Assembly (NCBI GenBank): GCA_942486035.1
Contig: CALNXK010000179.1
Span: 346,001-410,000 of the forward strand
DNA from: Porites lobata
Taxonomy: Eukaryota > Cnidaria > Anthozoa > Scleractinia > Poritidae
Reading direction: 5' to 3'
DNA: 64,000 bases
The notes under the pieces are model-generated. The model saw nothing but the letters and a program-made list of their open reading frames with translations, ran no database searches and was not told the DNA's origin. This document shows positions 32,095 to 43,400 of the stretch, piece after piece (the stretch's first letter is position 1; each line of letters begins with the position of its first letter). The position numbers and the translations under genes were made by a program.

Positions 32095-35000
32095 CTAAAT
32101 ACAACAAAAAGCAAATAATCATTATAATTTTAGTTTCAAAGGAAACTCGTCACATCGTAGTTTGAGATGCTTTTGTTTACATAATCCACGTTAGATTCTC
32201 CCCCAGTGAAAATAAATAATAATAATAACGACTGTTGTGCAGGCTAGCTACCTTGAGTGGGCAACTTACATATTAATCAACTGCCCTTTTCACAGTGTTT
32301 TCACCGCATTGAAGATTTCTGAATCATACTTTTGGAGATTTCAAGTGATAACAAGAGTAGTTTTTTCTTCAGAGTAATTTATAACGCAAAAGAGATCAAA
32401 AATTTCTATTCAGAAAGGTGACGAGAATATGCAGAGGAGGTTCACGTAACGGATCCCTATCAACTGTGACAAATAACTGTATCCGAAACGTATTATATAC
32501 ATCGGCACCACGTTTGCAAGAGTCATTAACGGTGTAAATGCCTTCACCAAACAGAAGACTCTAACCAATAAAAGAGTAAGTCAGAGCCATTTTTCTTGAG
32601 TCTATCTGTCAGTATAGAAATGCCAATTGAAAATGATTTCTCACGAAATCATATGAAATCAATATGGACTGTTTAACTATGTTATCATCAAGTGCTCTCC
32701 CCCATTCCATTAAAAAGACTTTGTTTGTTTGGGAGAAGGTAATCACTTACCATAATGTTTCTTTAAGTAAGGCTCCAAGTTGGGTACTTCCGTCTCTTGG
32801 CTTTCCCCAAGCTGACGATTTTCATCGGTCCCAATACTGTCTGCCAAATATTGAACATCAGAATCAGAATTACTCGTTTGCTCACTTGTAGTCTCTCCTT
32901 GCTCCAACTGCCGGTTATTCTGATCGTCCCTATAAAGTGCCGTGTCTGATCCATCCGATGTCTTGTCCGGGGACTCCGTTATGGCCTCGTTGTCATCTTG
33001 GTGAAGTTTCTCTGCGAACTCCTCGCTCTCGCTATTTTGCCACATATCGTTGTGAAGTTCCTTTTCGTCTTCGTCATCGTCGTATACCACGACACGAAGT
33101 TTTGGACTTTTGCGGCTAGCGTGAACATGTTTTCTGGAATGCCGCATCTTTCTCAATAACCTATCGTCGTTTTCTTCATAAGTTTCTCTCTCCTCCGTTG
33201 GATAATCATCTACTTGTTTGTGAATGTCGTTTTCCTTGCCATCATAATCGTCTTCGTCTTCTAGCGTCGTTTCTTTGATTTGTGGCTTGCGGTTTAGCTT
33301 ACGGTGCGGTTTTGTAAATGACCCTTTGCCTATGTACTTCTCACTGCCGCCTTCGTCAACTTGATCCTCGTCATCGTCGTGACCGTCTTTAAATCTGGTG
33401 TGCATTTTATGTCTCATTGACTTTGGTTTGAAATGAAAAACAACTGATTGTTGCTTTATGTTATACCTGTCCTTAACACGAGCTTTATTCCGATGCTTAT
33501 ATTTATGAGGCCTTTTATATCTTCCAACTTTACTAGATTCCATTTTATTAATTGTTTCCGTTCCCTTGGAATTCCCCATAAAAACTTCCCCGGGTTTATT
33601 TTTTCTGAGGCTCTTTGCTTTCTTTAAAGCTTGGATGAGTCGAAGAAGGCCTTCAATATTCGCGTTACTGAGTTTTAAACTGCTGTAGTCATGAGCCTCA
33701 AATTCATGAGCTGAAGAAGTGGAGTTTTGGGCAACCTTCGAGACATCCTTTTTGACTTCCATTAAACTTGTGCCTGTATCTGCTTTTCCTGCACTCATAT
33801 CATCGGTCTTAATTTTCACTGGTTCTGCATGTTGCCTGCTGTTGTCATGGATAGAGCTGCTTTTATTGTTTTTGTTATCGGTTTTATCACTACTCATCAC
33901 TTTTATTCTGTTGGTTGCTTCACTTAAATCAAAGCCCAGCTGTTGCTTGTTTCGGTTTTCGTTCTTTTTTTCACTTTCATCGCTGCTGATAGCCTTCAGT
34001 ATGTTGCTCACACGGGTCTTTGTCTTATTTTGACTTCCAACACTAACCGGGCTGCCATGATCTTTATCACTACTGGGAAGGCTCTGATTCCCTTTATAGC
34101 TAGCTAGGAACAGACGAATTGCTCTTCTCAGCTTTGCAAGGACAGACGCCATGCTACTTGGTGCAGCATCATTAGGAACGTTTACACCAGAAGTAAAGTT
34201 TACTTTGTTTCGTCTGTCTGAGTCTAGAGAAGCTAGATTGCGAGCAAAAGAAACAATGTTGCCATCTTCTTCGTCTTCATTGTTTGCGTCCTGAGAATCT
34301 CCAGCCACATTACCCCTGTCTCCTTTACCAGTGCTTTTATTGTTCAGGACACTGGTTGCCGAGATCTCATTAGTATTGTTATTATTCTGACTTCTAAAAG
34401 CCTGTAGAGCACGAGTCAAGGCGTCTGTGCTAATCTTTATGCAGTCTTTGTTTGCAATTGTTCGTTTGAGGAGGTTATCTACTTCACGGCGCACCTCGTC
34501 AAAGGGTAGAAAATGAACAGCTCCGTTCGAATCCTTGTGTTGAACAACTTCCACCGATCCGTCATGGCGCCTGGGGAAAAAACGTTCGAGAGCGTTTTGA
34601 ATACGTCTCAAAAGCGGGACATCTCCAGGCACCACAAGTGAATGCGGCATAAAAGGAAGTACTGGACGCCTTAGTCTATGCATCATGCTATTATGCGCTC
34701 TTCTTCTACTACCACAGTTCTTATAAAACTCAACCAGTTTATCCAACACGTTCTTTTGCAGTGTTGAAAGAGAAACGTTCTTCAGCTCCAATAGTAGACC
34801 ATGGCCTCGTCCGATTCTGAAATGTCGAAAGCTTAAGTTAAGTTTATGCGCTGTGCGGGGGTTAAGGCGAATTTCAAAGGAGCGTGTTTTATCGCCCGGG
34901 AGACGGACTGGTGTCCAACGCTGTGTGGCCTGGCCTGTTGATCCTATATTTAGTCCCCCGAGTAGATCCTTGGCTGTTAGGTTCTTACGAAGCGATACGA

Positions 35001-35404
35001 TAACGTCTGCTGGAACGAACAACAACTTGATATTTTTACGCTGGTTTCCTTGCTCTTCCGCAGCTAATGAAAAAAAAAAGCAAACATGTTAGTGAAATTT
35101 GTCTTTGCTGATACTTGATACTATGATATGCCAAATTAAGTTAAATTCTATTCTACGTGTTAGCTTCATGGTGGTCAATTTGGTCGAATTTAGTTTTGTC
35201 TTTTTTTTTATCACATGGGATTAAAAAATGGCAAAGAAAGTTTTATTTAAGAGAAAATATCATGTATGAAAGACTAAACTGTCGATTGGCGCTTGCTTAG
35301 TAGAAATCGCTGCACACGTCAGTATTGTGAACTTAGAAGACTGGAAACAACTTACCAAGACAGAAGGAGGCAAGAGTCAGCATCATTAACGTACTGATCC
35401 TCAT
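31346..35404 (-). CDS. Gene A: secreted charged protein, 1036 aa, unknown function
   Basis: Exons 35404-35356, 35063-32751 and 32094-31346 (stop TAG) join with phase-1 GT-AG introns. Residues 1-17 are a signal peptide (MRISTLMMLTLASFCLG) alone in exon 1. Residues about 28-170 are the only globular-looking part, with potential N-glycosylation sites (NLT, NLS, NVS). About 180-520 is S/N/K/D-rich. About 520-790 alternates basic (KRPHKYKHRNKARVK) and acidic (DGHDDDEDQVDEGG, YDDDEDEKE) blocks. About 940-1000 is rich in M, P and Q. The C-terminus is basic (KRRQASKKRHAHKSK). No transmembrane segment after the signal peptide. I do not recognise the family. The composition fits an extracellular or mineral-matrix protein, but that is inference. 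Confidence 0.8.
32751..35063 (-). CDS. Gene A exon 2 (main body)
   Basis: 2313 nt, residues 17-788, phase 1 at both ends. Begins AAEEQGNQRKN right after the predicted signal cleavage region. Open for more than 2.3 kb, which is strong evidence of coding. Ends KKHYG at a gtaagt donor. Confidence 0.9.
35356..35404 (-). CDS. Gene A exon 1 (signal peptide)
   Basis: 49 nt, 16 codons plus one base; donor gtaagt. Start chosen because the hydrophobic stretch begins at this ATG. The following intron is 292 bp. Confidence 0.8.
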
Positions 35405-36699
35405 GTTCGCACAAATAAGGTGTCCCTTTATTACCGACTATATCCTTTCGTCCTAAAGAATGACGATGCATACATTAGATATTGCATGTGATATTTGTTT
35501 TGGAAGAATAATTTAACGGAATGTCTGTTAAGTCAATGAATGCTAGGACACCAAAAAAACCGTTGTCTCCTCTATTGATTCTCAATAGACCACTTCCGGG
35601 TTCTAAAAACCCTCACTTTAAAAATGAGGCCAATTGCACAACCTTTCTTGTGAAAATAACTTTTATTTCCACGAGAGTGAAAAATCATTTCCATATCAAA
35701 GGCTAAGAACAGAAAAAAACCCGTTTTTTAAATTTATTCGTTCAGATTTCTGGGGGGATTTGCACGGTTGTCGGCAGAGGGTACTTTTTCTTCAGCCTTA
35801 GTAGTGTAATTGTATTTTTGAGGTTAGTATTAAATTGTTACTTTTTGTCAAACTTTATTAACTGAATCAAAGCGAACTATGTATCATAGTAACTTCGTCA
35901 TTATCAATGTAATTTATATGTTAATCTTTTTCATACCAATTAGCTGTGACTGAGACACTACCGTCCAAGATTGAGTGATCTCGCTGGCCAGAGATAAGCC
36001 AGTACAGTGAAGTCCTTCGTTTTGAAATAAAACGACATAACAAACTTATAAGCCCCCTATAGATCACAGAAACACAATTTAAATATCCAGTTTTCACTGA
36101 CAGCGATGTAGTGCGGTTTAAAAGAAGGGCCCACAATTAGCGAAATTTAATGGCAAAAGCGGAGAGTGTCTGTTGATATGAATATTAGGATTGCTGTTAA
36201 AGTGAAAAATGCTTTAAGTGAAAAGTAAATACATCACTGAGAAACGTACCTTCATTTGTAAAAGTACAAGGCAGAAATCCAATACTTAAGACTTGGTATA
36301 ATTTTTTTAAACCATTTTTACTGCAATAAAACACAATGGCGGTCGAGATGACAACTTTCCTGAAGAAGTGAAATGACGGATATTGATAAGGTAATTTGCT
36401 AGGAATGAATTTAAGGGGAGGGATTCGTACATGACTCAATGTTTTGTTCTGGGACCATAAACCTGCTGTTTTTTTGACATTCCACAAGTTTTTTCCACGC
36501 CTTTTAAGACACGCATTTCTCCTGTCCTCGCTGAAAACAGGGTTTTGTCCTCACTATTTCAAATGACCGTAAAGGACAACCTAATAAGAATTAATTTAGC
36601 CAGAGGCTAATTTAAATGAAATTTTAGCCCGATCAGTCCGCACTCTGGCGAGAAACCCCACTAATGTACTAATGTTAAGGTGCTCTTTCCAGCAAGTGT

Positions 36700-36885
36700 C
36701 GATGGATATTCGTAGAAAATCGTAGGGAATTTATTAGACAAGCTTCGAAAATTGTGCATGAGTGGTACGGTCATCCAGAAATTTTTAGCCGTCCTCAAGT
36801 AATAGAAAATTCTAGGCTATGTTTGCTTTTCCGAACAGATATTTACTATATTTCACAAAAACAGTCGTTGGGTGCCTCTGGTGTG
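36700..36885. mobile_element. Decayed end of the 1174-bp transposon family
   Basis: CCGAACAGATATTT, then CAGTCGTTGGGTGCCTCTGG, matches the right end of 56933-58106 with several changes. GAAAATTCTAGG upstream also recurs in that family. Confidence 0.65.
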
Positions 36886-37943
36886 TGTATTGCTGTAGCA
36901 GGTCAGAGTAGACACCAGCTTCCAAGCTGCCTTTAATTTTCACCAGCTTCATGAAGTAATAAACAATTATTAAATTGGACTGAGTTATATATTCTGAAGA
37001 ATTATTCAGCTTGAGGAGGATTTTCTCCTTCGGCCGACAGCCTCGGTTATCTGCATAATTCTTCACATCATACGAAAGCCAAACTCAATTATTGTTCTAT
37101 TATTAATTTAATTTAATTTTTTTTTTAAAAAAGTTCTTAAGAATTGCCTCCTCATAGACTTTATTCAAAAAATTCGCCTGTTTCTAATTCTCGACACGAT
37201 CGCGGGATTTTGTGTTGCAGATGTGTTCCTCAAAAAGTAGATGACATCCATTGAGTCATATTTTTTCGCATTTTCTTCCAATTTCGTCTGTTCAAATTTA
37301 GTCAGAAATTCGGCGAATTCGTCTAGGGATAATCGTAAACTCTTGGCTATTTTTTTAAAGCTTACTCATGCATAAACAGCTAGGCTGCCGCGCCGCTGCC
37401 TCGAAACGAGGTTGATATTTTATATTGGGTCAATAACCTCTGATAACCCATCGTATCAGTAGAATATTGTCGTTGTCTTCCAAGTATGTTAATCGCTGGC
37501 AATCAGAAATAGCGAAATATCGTCAATGAATGATAAAAATGATTACGATGATGATATCGATGAATGACCAAGAGGTTGTTTTTATAAAATGGACCATTTA
37601 TTTTTCATTTAAAATATTCCAAGAAAAGTAAACTCATATTCTTTGTCACTTAGATCAAAATTATGCTCAGCTATATACACATAGAAACTGAAGAAGACAG
37701 GAGACATCCAGATGCATCCCGCCCCCTTTCAGCAAATTTTGTGTGACAAGCTTTTTTTCTCGAGTGCATGAGAAATTTTCCTAATTTGTACGTAACGAAG
37801 GGAGCCGGAGCATTCGAGTGCTGGCTGCCATCTTCTGTTTCTCGGTTTATCTTATATACATGGAAAAGAAACTTAACGTTATTGAAGTTTTATGAATATG
37901 AATATGTTATTTCATGAAAGATATTTTTCATCGAGGATAATGT

Positions 37944-38540
37944 GTATAAAGGGTTTCGTTAATCGTTTGTCTCACGATTGTCAGAAAGAAATTGATCGCG
38001 GAGTTTCGACCTCGTACAGCAGGTCTTCATCAGGCAATGGTGTCGATCTACTGAGTAGAACTATTTGTACTAAAAAAAAAAAATGAAAAATTGGTGTATA
38101 ATAAGACTGGACATTATCTGCTCTGGGACGAGGTTAAGTTTATTGACCGAGACCCTCATTGGTACTCTCGTACAGTCAAGAGGCTACTCACATATGACTT
38201 GACCCTAAAAACATCAACAGGGACAATGGTATTGAGATTCCTGAAGCGTGGATACCCACGATCAGACAACATAGCAGTCGATCGTTACCACAACGGACCA
38301 CTGAGGGAACTGGGTCCTCCTCTAATAATGCCAACAATGCTTTGGATAGGAACCCACCTACCATGAGCCAGGTTTGTGATGCACCAATCACTAACAAGAA
38401 TGGTGGTACAACTAGTTCTACTAAGTAATATATAAATCGACACTATCGCCTGATGAAGACCTGCAGTACGCGGTCGAAACGTCGCGATCAATATCTATGT
38501 GACAATCTTTAGACAAACGATTGACGAAACCCTTTATATT
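37944..38540 (+). mobile_element. Penelope-like retroelement fragment
   Basis: At 38126-38427 the frame reads DEVKFIDRDPHWYSRTVK, then after a frameshift INRDNGIEIPEAWIP, resembling the C-terminal end of Penelope-like ORFs. It is enclosed by inverted arms of about 130 bp: GTATAAAGGGTTTCGTTAAT on the left, and the complementary right arm ending at 38540. Both arms carry CTGATGAAGACCTGC, typical of these repeats. No RT domain remains. Confidence 0.72.
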
Positions 38541-38690
38541 AAAATATCATGTTTCTCACTTAATCTTACAAGCCTCTTTGCCCACTGTCTTTTTGTCAAT
38601 CTCCACAAACTAGTATAGGCCTTTCGGTAAGTGTCTGCATACAGCGAAAAAGTTAGCACTACTTATAGCAATGCCTCCGTTTACCTAACC

Positions 38691-38971
38691 AGAGAAAATA
38701 GCCGACATTTCGCGACACCATCACAGGTTGCTCCCCGAAATCATGATCTTTACGTCTGAGGAACGAGCGTAGAAATTCCATACTTATGACGTGTGACCAC
38801 GCAGATCTAGGTAGTGCTTCTGATTGGTTGAAGCAGATTTCCCTTGTGGCACGACCAATGAGATGCACCGGGGAGCAACACCCCATGAGAATAGAATTCA
38901 TACGCTCGTTCTTTAGGCGTCAGTAAGCAGAGAAACCAGTGATGGCTTTGCGAAATGTCGGCTGTTTTCTC
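38691..38971. mobile_element. MITE, about 280 bp
   Basis: GAAAATAGCCGACATTTCGC at the left and GCGAAATGTCGGCTGTTTTC at the right are inverted, extending into ACCATCAC/GTGATGG. Confidence 0.85.
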
Positions 38972-39009
38972 CCGCTAAAGCTCGCTATTTTTAAAAAAAC
39001 CCGGACGAA

Positions 39010-39320
39010 TAGGGAGCTTAAGCCACGACGACGGCGAGGGCAACGGCAGAAAACGCAATAGCTTTATTAGGCCAACCAACATCTTTGCACGTGCATCAAA
39101 CTTTTTTCTACTATGGAGGGCGTAAATAAGCGACGACGATTTTTTCTGTCTCTTTCTAAACTTGAGTGTGGTCCCCAAGAAATCAGGTTCTGGAAGATTG
39201 GCCTACATTTAACATTTTCAACGAACTCGAATAAACGCGACAAAGTTTGATAAGACGCAAATTCATTTTAAAAGTGACGTTTTAGCTGCCGTCGCCGTCG
39301 TCGATGATAAAGCTCCCTAT
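39010..39320. mobile_element. MITE family A, copy 3
   Basis: ATAGGGAGCTTAAGCCACGA at the left and AAGCTCCCTAT at the right, with CGACGGCGAGGGCAACG/CGCCGTCGTCG inside. Confidence 0.82.
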
Positions 39321-39994
39321 TTTTCTAAGGAACGCGTGCCCGAGACGAGAGAACTCTATGCACATAATGCAAGCTAAACAGATAAAGCTCTCTTATTTTA
39401 CTTAAAAAATTCAAACAGTGAATGGAAGCTAAGAAAATAACTTTTAGACGGATTGTGAAAAGACAGCCCCGAATCGCCCACGACTCAAGGATTCTCGAGC
39501 TCCCAACAGGTCTACAAACTATTGTAGTTTAGCAAACGAAAACAAAGACTAGTTGAGTGCCTTGTTTCAGTATATTCGCTAATTTTTGTTGAACATTTGC
39601 TATAGTTTTACTACCTATTTGCTGCTCCTTAAAAATAGATAGCAACATAACAACAGCGTTGAAAAAAATCAGCTCATAAGCAAGGCTACATGTACAAAGA
39701 GCATGTTGAAACGTAGTGTAAGCACCAGTGCCTGGCTAGCAGCAAAAAAATGGTGTTGGACTTGCTCCATTAAACGCCATTTTGAAGTGTGAGTGTACTG
39801 GGGAGTTTTGGGCATGAGACTAACGAAAACTGGGTGGACAAAGTGACCTGGTGCCTACTCTAATGCCAGAGTACCGGCCCGCGCCCCGGAATCTGACTTG
39901 AGTACTTGGAAAATAGACGTGTTTACTCGAGTGCCCTGCAAACATCTTACTCGAGCACCTTAGAGTATAAGCATAGCTTGTCCGAAATAAGATT

Positions 39995-40479
39995 TCAAGT
40001 AACTTGTCTCCTAGGCTTCTTTTTACTTGCGTAACTTCGCTTCCAAAAACTTCTCCCCGTAGGTCGCCAGGTTCCATTTCCACTAGTTCTTAACTTGAGG
40101 GTTCCCAACAACCGTGGTCTATCATATAACGATAACCTTGGTCTATATACTACTCTTCTGGTAAAAGGAGGCTTCCTTCTGAAAGGTAAATCTTTGATCC
40201 TTGTTCGTGCTTTTGCGCTCGTTTCTGACTCTTTTGAAGAACTGGATGTTAATAAAGGTATATCCGGGTTCTTGTCTGGAAGATCCATCTGCATTAGAGA
40301 CACCTGGTGAGGATTCACTATACTGATTGGCTGGCCTCCGATTTCCCCATTGGCGTCTGTCGTTTCCAGTTTGTGGTTTGCAAGATTTTGTAGCTTGAAC
40401 ATGTACATAAGGCGATCATTGAGCGAAGCATCTTTTTTCCTCTGTCTTTCCTGCTCTTCTTGTTCAGCATTGACATGAC
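39995..40479 (-). CDS. Gene B last exon
   Basis: Residues 416-576: HVNAEQEEQERQRKKDASLN, a short helix, then a strongly basic tail and a stop. The preceding intron is 2.75 kb and filled by a foldback element. Confidence 0.78.
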
Positions 40480-43400
40480 CTTAAACAACAAAACCAAAAC
40501 AACAGTAAGAGATTAAAGAACAAGATACTAAACGAAGCAATGTTAGTTTGACACTTGAAATAAGACAGTATTGATGGGGGAGTTGCATTTCTGAATATGC
40601 ATCTAACGCCCTCTTAGCTGGTCTGAAGAGGAAAAAATGGAATAAGATGAACAGTAATTGTGTGTTTGGAAATATTGAACAACAAACATCTCTTCACTTG
40701 GGGTAAATGGTTTCCTAAGTATGTGTCGATAGCTTTTTTCCATCCTTCTTCTAACCTTTGAGCACGATTTCATCAGTGAATATTCCCGTCCCGGTTAATT
40801 AATCCTGGACTTCCAAGGATGCACTGAAAACTAAGGCCATGGGAAAAAAAATATAGAGAGTTTGTGGTTTTTCCCTTGGAGTCTCAAAGTGAAGTGTATT
40901 GCCTTAAGGCTGGTTTTCGCTAGCGACGGAGTCGGAGTCGTAAAAGCGCTTAGGAACTTGTTCAGACGACGATCGAATAGTATCCCATGATGCACTTCGA
41001 TTCATGTTATATTATCACTGCGTACGTGACACATCATGATCAGTAATCTTCAGCACGCGCGAAGTGAACATCGATCGCAGTGCTCGATGTGGATGGTTTC
41101 CAAACATGTTTCGGTTCAGCAGCTTCTGCTTTTGAGATTATCGAGTTGGCTTATATTCACCGTGCTTTAAAGGAGAATTTCAGCGTTGCTTTGACTGAGA
41201 AGGGTTTTACATGTATTTCACTGATCTGTCGAGAACTACTTGTGCCGCGCTCGGTCGCACTGTAAACACCAATTGTAAGACTCGCAATTGATAAGCTTCA
41301 CTAGGTTCCCTAGGAGAACCCAGGCCAGAGGAGAACCTAAACTATGACTGATCTATAAAGTGGTTCCAACAAAACATCCGCTACGCTGTGAAGCTAATTA
41401 CCAAATGAGAATTTATTACAGTATCGCGCTCAAAGGAGCTGAAGTTTACAATGGCAGTTAACCTATCGATGCGACAAACAATTCTCTGAAGCACAGTCTA
41501 CCCGGTACTGACTCAAGCAATCTTCAAGGAAATTTCCTGGCCAGAATACTGACCGATCTGTTCTTTTGCATAAATATGATATTTCTTTTTCAAATTCTGA
41601 GCAGGCTTCAGTTTACGTTGTGCCGGCTTGCATGCTGCGTGGTACCTATCTTTAGGTTGTTTTCACACTGAAACACACCGTTATACACCGCTCCTTCTTC
41701 GAATTAAAATAATTATAGTAAAATTCCTTTTAAAAATAACCTCTTTGAAAATACAAAGTAATTGCTTCGGCATAAAGCGCTCTCAAAAGCGCCCAACAGA
41801 TTGTAGCTTTCATCAGGCTTTACACATATATTATGACACATGGCGTTGAAATGTGATAAAAGATTCGAAATTTCAGCCATCTTTGGTCGACAAAAAAGTC
41901 TTCAAAATGTGGGTACTTCTGGGTACTTCTTGGCCTGTGCAATATTCAGGACTTCATTTTGCTGGCGTGAGGTCCACATTTGTAAGATTTCAACATATAT
42001 TCCAAAAAATCTTGAATATTCATGACCTGGTTGTGGGTCACTGAACACTTTGTGATGGGAAGACTAATTGAAACCGTGAAAATAAATGTTTCTAAGTGGA
42101 AACTTCGCTCTTAAGCCATTGCAAATCGGAGAAATCATGTCAAATAACGAAATAATGTAATTTCTTTACTTTTACTGGAAATCGAGTGAGAAAAAAGCCG
42201 ACGAGAAAACGACCTTATTTCAAGATGGAATCTGCTATGACTGCGATATTGCCTGATGCTTCTGGAAAAATGCATCATGGGATACTATTCGATCCTCCTC
42301 TGGAACTTGTTCAAAACAAAAAACGGAGTCGTCAGGGGAGTCATAAGCGCGACGTCAGAAGTCAGAAGAATCAAAACGTTTCCATTTCTTCCGACTCCGC
42401 TTACGACCCCGTCGCTTACGTTCCGGTTATGATCTAGTGAAAACCAGATTGTCGGAGTCGGAAGCAGAAGCGGAAGCTATACACCAATAACAATGCACGT
42501 TCCCACACTTCGTGACTGGTTTAGTTCTTCGCTTCTGCCTCCGACTCTGACAATCTGGTTTTCACTAGGTCATAAGCGGAACGAAAGCGGAATCGAAACG
42601 CTGTTTTCACGAGACCATAAGCTCTACGCTTTCGATTACGACTCCGTCGCTAGCGCCTATGTTAATAGTGAGAAATGGAGCTAACAGACCAACAATGACC
42701 CTTTGAAGCAAACGCTACACGACACAATGTCACCCCGCTTGGTGAACAAGCATTGCAGAGGAACCAAAAAAAAACCAAACAACTCACCGTATTTACTAGA
42801 ATAAGCGCCACGCTCACTCTGTAACTGCCGCGGTTATTCGAGGGCAGTGCTTATTTAAGAGCAGCGTTTTCATGAATGTTGGTCGCGAAAAAGAATAGTT
42901 TCATTTATGTTACTGGTACTATTATTTTCAGTAACGAACAGGAACGTCTGTTGATTTTGATTGTATCGGGGCCGCGGCACTTATTCAGGAACGACTCTTA
43001 TCAACTTTTTTATGTCCACATGCGGCGCTTGTTTGAGGGCGGCGCATATTCGACTAAATAAGATATTGAAATGCTTATTTGTTTTCTTTTCGAGGTATAC
43101 CGCGATTTGTTTTCTGAACAACGTTATGACCCCTTGTTGTAATTAATTACCGAAGAGAAAACTACATATGTTGCAGTTTTGTTACTAAGCAAACAAGCAA
43201 AAAGTAAGGAAGATTCTGTAATCTTACTTAGTTCTTCTTGCAGAATTTTTGTTTGGAGCCTTTCATCCATGTTATTATCTTGATCATTCAGCAGAGGGTG
43301 TATGATATTGTTGAGTGCTGATACAGCATCTGGTGTACTTTGATCCGGAGCTTCCTCTGTTGTTAGCTTTTCCGAATTTGTTTGAGGTGTTACTCGAAAA

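Larger units (their letters stand above)
35405..39994. other. Intergenic region between genes A and B
   Basis: No supported gene. Contains a decayed relative of the 1174-bp transposon (36700-36885), a Penelope-like fragment (37944-38540) and two MITEs (38691-38971, 39010-39320). 35405-36650 and 37080-37940 show nothing recognisable. Confidence 0.6.

Noticed and set aside
33719..34033. Plus-strand hydrophobic frame
   Set aside because: Antisense to the S/K/D-rich part of gene A exon 2; leucine and serine richness is a mirror effect.
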